Shown piece after piece: positions 59,101-64,000 of a stretch of 64,000 nucleotides of DNA. Numbering within the stretch: position 1 is the first letter of the stretch; each line of letters starts with the position of its first letter. The translations under genes and the position numbers were made by a program. A model generated the notes under the pieces. That model was not told where the DNA came from, did no database searches, and worked only from the letters and a program-made list of their open reading frames with translations. Source of the DNA: Ampelocalamus luodianensis (Eukaryota; Streptophyta; Magnoliopsida; Poales; Poaceae); the NCBI GenBank assembly GCA_036346255.1, contig CM070635.1, forward strand, positions 42,745,715-42,809,714. Direction: 5' to 3'.

Positions 59101-62100
59101 TAGGCTCACGAGATGGGTTGGGGTTGGACCACATTGTCTGAATGGAGGTAGTTAATTTGTCAACTTTGCGAGCTGAGAGCCGAGCGACCTCGCTTGTTCG
59201 TTTTCAATTCAGTGCTTCTGATCATCAGACTTCTAATTTGCAAAGTTTTAGTACTGGTACTAAGTCTACCGATACATTGGTCTATAATTAACTGTCTTTT
59301 GATGTCAAGTACTCTAAACCGTGAATATGTTTACCCTAACTCCAAGGATTCCTTAATCGAAAAAAATAAACTCCCAAGGATTCGGATGCAAGAATGAGGA
59401 GCGAAAGTCAAAGGTCATGGCATACTGGTGTTAAAAAGTACGGCCACGTAGACATCTATCTCCGAGATGGTAAAATTAAGTGCCAAAAGTGCGGTAAGAT
59501 GGACCAATTGTCTGCCTGCGTCAGATTCATGGACTTATTTTATTTCCACGCCACATGAATAATTTTAGCAGCAGCAAATCTTCAGAGAAAAAATTTGAAG
59601 CACCACATCACAGGCTCACAGCTTACTTTTCTACTGAAATCACGTTCGCTAAACGTAACTTCAAACAAGCAGTGTGATTGTGCTCCTTAATTTGTCTCTT
59701 ACATGCGTGGAGAAGTAATTTAGAAGCAGCACCGCTTTAAAAAGTACCTAAAGGACGCTGGATTTGCGTCATCTGTCGTGTGGCTGGAACTACGTACCTT
59801 TGTGCATGGTTGTTGTTGTCTGAAGCACCGTCAGCTCGAGGCACGATATGACCTATACTGTTTATGAGCCGAACCGGCACGACACGATGGCATGGACCGT
59901 GCTTGGGCTACCCCCTCGGCACAGTGGACTGGCTCGACACAGCATGACCCCGACACAGTCTGTTTGGCTCGCGTGCGAAGAGGCTAAGGCAGCGAGCCGT
60001 CGAGGGAGGGAGGAGGACGTCGGGGCGGCGGGCGATATCACTGGCGACGAGGAGGAGAGGAGGAGGGTGGTGCGGGGGCGGGGCGATGCCGACAACGATG
60101 AGATAGGAGGAGGAGGAGCACGGTGCAAGCGGCGTGGGTGCGGCGATGCCGACGGCAACGAGGAGGAGGAGGAGAGAAAGAGGAAGAGGAGGGCGGGGCG
60201 GGGCGGGACGGAGGGAGGAGAAGGGGTGCACGGGCTGAGGAGGCGAAGCGCATGGGCGGAGGAGGAGAATGGGCGGATGGGAATCGAGAGGGAGGAGAAG
60301 AGGCCAAGCGGGGGAGGCGAAGGGGCACGATGGGCGTCGTCCTTGGCCCGCTGGGCCAAACGGCCGATGGGCGTTCTGGCTGCCTTGCCGGCATGGTATG
60401 ACCTATTTAACAAGCGTGCTAGGATGGGTCGTGCCGGCATGGGCCGGGTGACCCATTTGGCTACCACTAGCTTTCATCAATGCAGATTGAATTTTACAAT
60501 ATCGCGAGGAAATTTGAAGATCGTGTTTCAAATTTTGTCTTCCTTCATCTAGATTCTGGAATATAAATTCAAGCAACTTACAAGATGTACACCCCTAATT
60601 GCCATTGCACTTTCACACTGCAGCAAAACACTACAGTGAATGATCTGGACCTTCGATTTTTGATCGGATAATGGAGATCCCTCCCAATGCCCACGCACCG
60701 TGGATCCTCTGCACTGAATGCATTCAATACCTAAATACAGAGGATCCCAATCCCACTAGGATCACTACTTTTGCCAACATTTTTAAGTACTTTTAGGACA
60801 TTGTGTAAAGGCAGAAACAGACGAGTTTTTAGCCTAAATGACACTATTGGCGCCGTTTTACAGAAGTAGCCGTTGCAGCATCGTATTGCCAAAAATAACA
60901 CCACGGACGTGTCGGCGGCCGACACGTGTCCAAACTCGTGCTTGGATTTCATCTCCGCTGCATACCCTAGCCCGGACTTCCCTCCTCCCGGCACATGGTC
61001 GGCGCCACTCTCCTAGAGCACGGACATGCCTTGTCTGTTGCACCCACCGCCCGGACGCGCCCTTGTCCCGCTGTTCGTCCCGACGTTCTGCCGGGCGACG
61101 GACGTGTCATGCGGACACGCCCGCCGCATGGCTCAGCTCGACGAGGGGTCCTAATTTGCGATCGCATGGCGCGCGGACACGATCTCTTACACGAACCCCC
61201 CCGAAACCACGCAATTGTCGCGCCGACATGTGATGAACCACGAAGGTCCTAATTTGGTCTGATCTTTCAATGAGAAGGTAAATTCGGTAAAAGTCACTCA
61301 ACTCTCACGATCCTTGCTACGAACCCGCAAGGCCCGAAACCACACAATTGCTGAACTGCTCGACAAGTCGTTATCAGCCGTGCACAAATACCTAGATAAC
61401 CTGATCACGAAGATAAATTCCTGCATACACCGAAGAAGTACGCAAGTACAAGGTAAAACGCAATCTGATGTATTGCAAATATGAATTGAAAGTGTATTGA
61501 TAAGTGGGGTTCCGAAGACGATGTCGCTGTTAATCTCGTCGAACAAGAGGACAAAATATAAAGTAGCAAAACTAAACTTCAATCAACCAAACTCAAGGAA
61601 CTAGAGGGGTGGCGGCCAATATGTATAGGAGAAGGGAGGACGGTCGTGGGTACTTTTCACATATGAATAGTATCATATGAACAGTACCAAAACCCTAGGT
61701 GGCCAGCCATATAGGCCAAATCAGCCCTTTATTACAAAGCTCATGGGCCAATAATTTATGACGCGACACTATGGCATGTAGACGAAGCTCAGCTCGTATG
61801 AGTAGACGTAGCTCGGTCCAACTAGGGAATATGGCAGTGCAGTAGCCAAAAGTTCTATCAGAGAAGATGTGGTTGAAGTAGATGATGCAGTGCAGCGGGT
61901 CGAAATAGTGGTTGCATCCTTAGGGATGATATCCTCATCAACCTGGGCCACGTCTGCACCTCCCTAGCCTGCATCGCCTCCTGCCGCACGCGTCTTCGCG
62001 CGGACATGCAGCTACCCGCCCCTCGCCACCGCGCTACATGGCTCGCCTCGCCGCGCCCGCGTCCGCAGGCGCCTCGGATTCCACCACCACCCATCTTTCT

Positions 62101-63398
62101 GTCCAATCCAACACTTTTGCACTGCACCTGCATGCATGCGACATTCAAAATAACATCGTGCTGGAGGGAATCCTAATTCCCCTCCTGTCGCTGCGCTGTC
62201 TGCGGGAATTGTGTACGCGCGACTATAAATACCGGAGTCGCTCTCGCTCTCAGTCATTCTCAATTTCATTATCGTTCTCGCGCTTATCAGAGAACACAAA
62301 GAATATTAATAAAATCTAATAGGAGATTAAAAAGTGTTTAGATATTATTTTATTACTATTCTCCAATTAGTTTATTACTATTCTTTCTGTCGCGAGAACG
62401 AGAATGAAATTGAGAATGACTGAGAGCGAAAGTGACTCCGGTATTTATAGCGGTGCGAACGCAATTCCCGCATACAACGCAGCGACGGGCTGCATGTCGC
62501 ATGCATGCAGGTGGCAGTGCAAAAGTGTTGGATTGAACAGAAAGATGGGTGGTGCCGGGGGGGTGGGGCGGCAGAGCCACGTGTCCGCGCGCCATGGGTG
62601 TGGCAGCCCCTCATCTGGGCTAGGGGCGACCGACATGGCTCGTTAGGGCCAAGGACAACCAGACAAGGGCGAGCCCGGGCGGTGGGCGCATGGACACGAC
62701 GTCAGCCACGTGTCGAGAGGAGGGAAGTCCGGGCTAGGGATATGCGACGGAGATGAAATCCGGGTGCGGGAGACACGATATTGGACATGTGCCAGGGATA
62801 TTGGACACGTGTTGCCGTCGGCATATCCGTGGTGTCATTTTTGCAATACGGCGCAATAACAACTATTTCTGCAAAAAGCGACGCCAACGGTGCCACTGTA
62901 GTACAACCTGTACAGTAAGTACTACTGCATATAAAACTGCCGGTTTGTAATCTGTACATGTCACTACCGTTGTACCTTCGTACTACCTACGCATTATATA
63001 CTCAACTCAACTTTTCAAAACATCTCCTGCCCAATTTTAGAAACTTAAAGAAGGAAAAATACACAAAGAAGAAGACCATCGAAATTCCAAACGCAAAAAC
63101 AGAAGAAAAATAGAAGTGTATAGAGAGCTAGCTAGGCAGAAAGATCAAAGATATATGCAGTATCGGACCAATGTTTCACGTGCGCATGTGCATGCGTGCG
63201 TACCTTGCGGGTGAGCGAGACGTCCGGCGCGGGGATCTCGACGACGCAGGCGTGCGGCGACGCCCACGCCGCCACCGGCAGGCACTTGCACCGCGGCATC
63301 GACTTGCGCTCGTACGACAGCGAGTCCACCCGCGGCCCCGCGAACAGCGGTGCCGGCGTCGCCGGCGCCGACCCGTTCGGCGTCCCCTCCGTCTCCAT
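56162..63398 (-). CDS. NIP3-1: NIP3-1-type boric acid channel (aquaporin family)
   Basis: Four coding exons (63398-63204, 57056-56631, 56521-56460, 56357-56162) join in frame to 292 residues (METEGTPNGSAPATPAPLFA at the start). All introns are GT-AG; intron 1 is 6147 bp. The protein has a cytosolic N-terminus with RCKCLPV, six predicted membrane helices, and two pore boxes with the non-standard signatures NPS (123-125) and NPV (236-238) instead of NPA. The NPS/NPV pair marks the NIP5;1/NIP3;1 branch. Gly233 and Arg239 fit the AIGR selectivity filter of that branch. These channels import boric acid into root and vascular cells. The C-terminus ends SFRR as in relatives. The ATG at 63398 is chosen; a triplet 18 bases upstream is GTG and not a start. 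The AUG-stop elements upstream suggest boron-dependent control. The symbol is from memory of rice. Confidence 0.93.
57590..57730. repeat. 41-bp tandem repeat in channel intron 1
   Basis: Units start at 57590, 57631, 57672 and 57713 (the last partial), each reading TC(G/A)CCGCCT...CGTC(T/C)CAG(G/T)GAGGGA(C/T)GGAGC. The GC-rich minisatellite lies about 530 bp from the 5' splice boundary of coding exon 2. Confidence 0.85.
59846..60475. repeat. GC-rich possible transposon in channel intron 1
   Basis: Ends carry related inverted words (ATGACCTAT...CCGGCACGAC on the left and, reversed, CCGGCACGACCCAT...AGGTCAT on the right). The interior is a purine-rich, strongly GC-skewed stretch (60000-60340) that opens long frames on both strands without a recognisable domain. 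Boundaries are approximate and no target duplication was identified. Confidence 0.4.
60839..62895. repeat. Foldback element with two ~0.5 kb arms in channel intron 1
   Basis: The right arm (62391-62895) is the reverse complement of a left arm now in two pieces (60839-61181 and about 62035-62282). Shared words include ACACCACGGA, GATTTCATCTCCG, CCTAGCCCGGACTTCCCTCC, CATGGCGCGCGGACACG, ACCACCCATCTTTCTGT, CCAACACTTTTGCACTG and TATAAATACCGGAGTC. A spacer of about 108 bp separates the arms. About 850 bp (61182-62034) was inserted into the left arm later. Each arm carries a TATAAATA box (62223-62230 plus strand; 62449-62442 minus strand) pointing toward the spacer. Confidence 0.75.
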
Positions 63399-63440
63399 CG
63401 CCTCGACCGCGTGCACGCACGCAGCTAAGCCAAACTCCCC

Positions 63441-63468
63441 TTCTTTCTTTCTTTCTTTCTTTCTTTCC
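63441..63468. repeat. (CTTT)n microsatellite upstream of the channel start codon
   Basis: TTCTTTCTTTCTTTCTTTCC-type repeat followed by a long T run; in the transcript sense it reads as an A-tract followed by (GAAA)n just upstream of the start codon. Confidence 0.85.
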
Positions 63469-63535
63469 TTTTTTTTTTTTTTTGGTTTTGTTTGAGAGGA
63501 TTGGTGTGGTAGAAATAGCTAGGAGAGGGTACTAA

Positions 63536-63541
63536 TTACAT
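63536..63541 (-). promoter_or_regulatory. AUG-stop element (ATGTAA), proximal
   Basis: The minus strand reads ATGTAA, a start codon directly followed by a stop, with its A 143 nt upstream of the A of the channel start codon. In Arabidopsis NIP5;1 an AUGUAA in the leader stalls ribosomes and triggers mRNA decay when boron is high. Here the hexamer is seen directly; its function is inferred from that orthologue. Confidence 0.65.
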
Positions 63542-63716
63542 GATTTGATGGTTTTTGCAAAGGTAATGCTACAACAATGGATGGATTGGCTCCAGGATCA
63601 CTAGACCACGACTGATATGATGGCTACTACTAACGATACATGCTGGAATTTTTGTCTACTTTTTTTTTGGTTTTTTTCTCTTTCAGTTGGGTGGCAAGCA
63701 AAGATGGTGGCTAAAA

Positions 63717-63722
63717 TTACAT
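63717..63722 (-). promoter_or_regulatory. AUG-stop element (ATGTAA), middle
   Basis: Second ATGTAA on the minus strand, 324 nt upstream of the start codon, in a context related to the proximal copy (CCAGATCATGTAATTTT versus CAAATCATGTAATTAG). It counts only if this stretch is kept in the mature leader. Confidence 0.6.
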
Positions 63723-63889
63723 GATCTGGAGGTTTTTGTAGATTTTGTGCTAAGGACTCAGTGGGGGTATATCCAGCCTACTTATGCCTAGATATGCAAC
63801 ACTAGCAATATGCTTTTCGGACTTGGAGGTGACTTCTTTTTTTTTGTGTTTTTTTCTCTGGATTTGGATGGTGACTAGAGATGGTGTTC

Positions 63890-63895
63890 TTACAT
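63890..63895 (-). promoter_or_regulatory. AUG-stop element (ATGTAA), distal
   Basis: Third ATGTAA on the minus strand, 497 nt upstream of the start codon. Whether it lies within the transcript cannot be told from the window, because the transcription start site is not evident before the right edge. Confidence 0.5.
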
Positions 63896-64000
63896 GCTTC
63901 ACAGGTTTTTTTATCAAGGTTCGGCTAAGGAATGGGGACGAAAGTGGTATCCAGCTCTCTCACAAAGAACAAGATTGATCTCTCTAGGATTGGAGGAGTA

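Larger units (their letters stand above)
63463..64000 (-). repeat. Degenerate triplicated leader unit of the channel gene
   Basis: Three units about 173-181 bp apart share one layout on the plus strand: a long T run with GGTTTT or TTTTTTCTCT, then a GGTGG-type stretch, then TTACAT 54-65 bp further on, followed by GATxTGxxGGTTTTT. T runs begin near 63467, 63661 and 63836, and the TTACAT copies are at 63536, 63717 and 63890. Conservation is best around TTACATGAT and GGTTTTT and weak elsewhere, so this could be old tandem duplication. Confidence 0.5.

Noticed and set aside
59848..60552. A 234-codon plus-strand frame in intron 1 of the channel gene
   Set aside because: Purine-rich Arg/Gly/Glu repeats with an equally open opposite strand (59862-60467); this points to base composition and not to a gene.
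63399..63416. An upstream extension of the channel protein by six residues
   Set aside because: The first triplet is GTG in the DNA, not ATG. The first good ATG is at 63398.
1..64000. CRISPR arrays, bacterial operons, ribosomal RNA or tRNA genes
   Set aside because: The sequence is plant nuclear DNA; no regular spaced repeat array was seen and no tRNA or rRNA could be recognised by eye. A tRNA scan would be needed to exclude small RNA genes.

Overview
This window is plant nuclear DNA, almost certainly from a grass of the genus Oryza (rice or a close relative). The evidence is intron-rich genes with GT-AG junctions, four genes with clear plant families, and a dense mix of grass-type transposons (Mutator-like, PIF/Harbinger-like, hAT, Stowaway, Helitron, copia, LINE, CACTA). 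The order SH3-domain gene, KIN-7 kinesin with a RING tail, and NIP-type boric acid channel fits what I remember of rice chromosome 10 around the NIP3-1 locus. That placement is from memory, not from a search.

Layout. Positions 1-4500 hold a decayed CACTA (En/Spm) element on the minus strand, split by a 3.07 kb solo-LTR-like insertion with a perfect 5-bp target duplication (TATAC). A secreted glycine-rich cell wall protein gene (plus strand) lies at 4937-5527. About 220 bp downstream of its stop is a 1.39 kb Pack-MULE-like element with a 9-bp target duplication, carrying a broken fragment of a glycerol-3-phosphate permease-like gene. A ten-exon SH3P2-type BAR/SH3 protein gene (minus) fills 7911-11422. 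Positions 11.4-15.9 kb show no supportable gene. A 24-coding-exon kinesin-7 gene with a C-terminal RING finger (minus) spans 15904-33353. Its introns carry two copies of an inverted-repeat element and a degenerate copia retrotransposon that itself hosts further insertions. From 33.4 to 56 kb the window is intergenic and transposon-rich: a hAT-like MITE, two abutting PIF/Harbinger-like elements, a Stowaway-like MITE, a 4.5 kb MuDR-type element with a nearly continuous transposase, a copia element (minus) invaded by a hAT relic and clipped by a 536-bp Helitron, and LINE pieces bracketed by a ~0.4 kb direct duplication. The last 8 kb is a NIP3-1/NIP5;1-type channel gene (minus, 56162-63398) with a 6.1 kb first intron and an upstream leader region containing three AUG-stop (ATGTAA) elements.

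The genes do not form an operon-like unit. SH3P2-type proteins act in membrane trafficking and autophagosome formation, KIN-7 in microtubule transport, NIP3-1 in boron uptake and distribution, and the glycine-rich protein in the wall. The observation most worth testing is in front of the channel gene. Known boron-dependent ribosome stalling in the Arabidopsis orthologue depends on a single AUGUAA element. Here three such hexamers sit in what look like three degenerate ~175-181 bp tandem units, so the regulatory cassette itself appears to have been multiplied.
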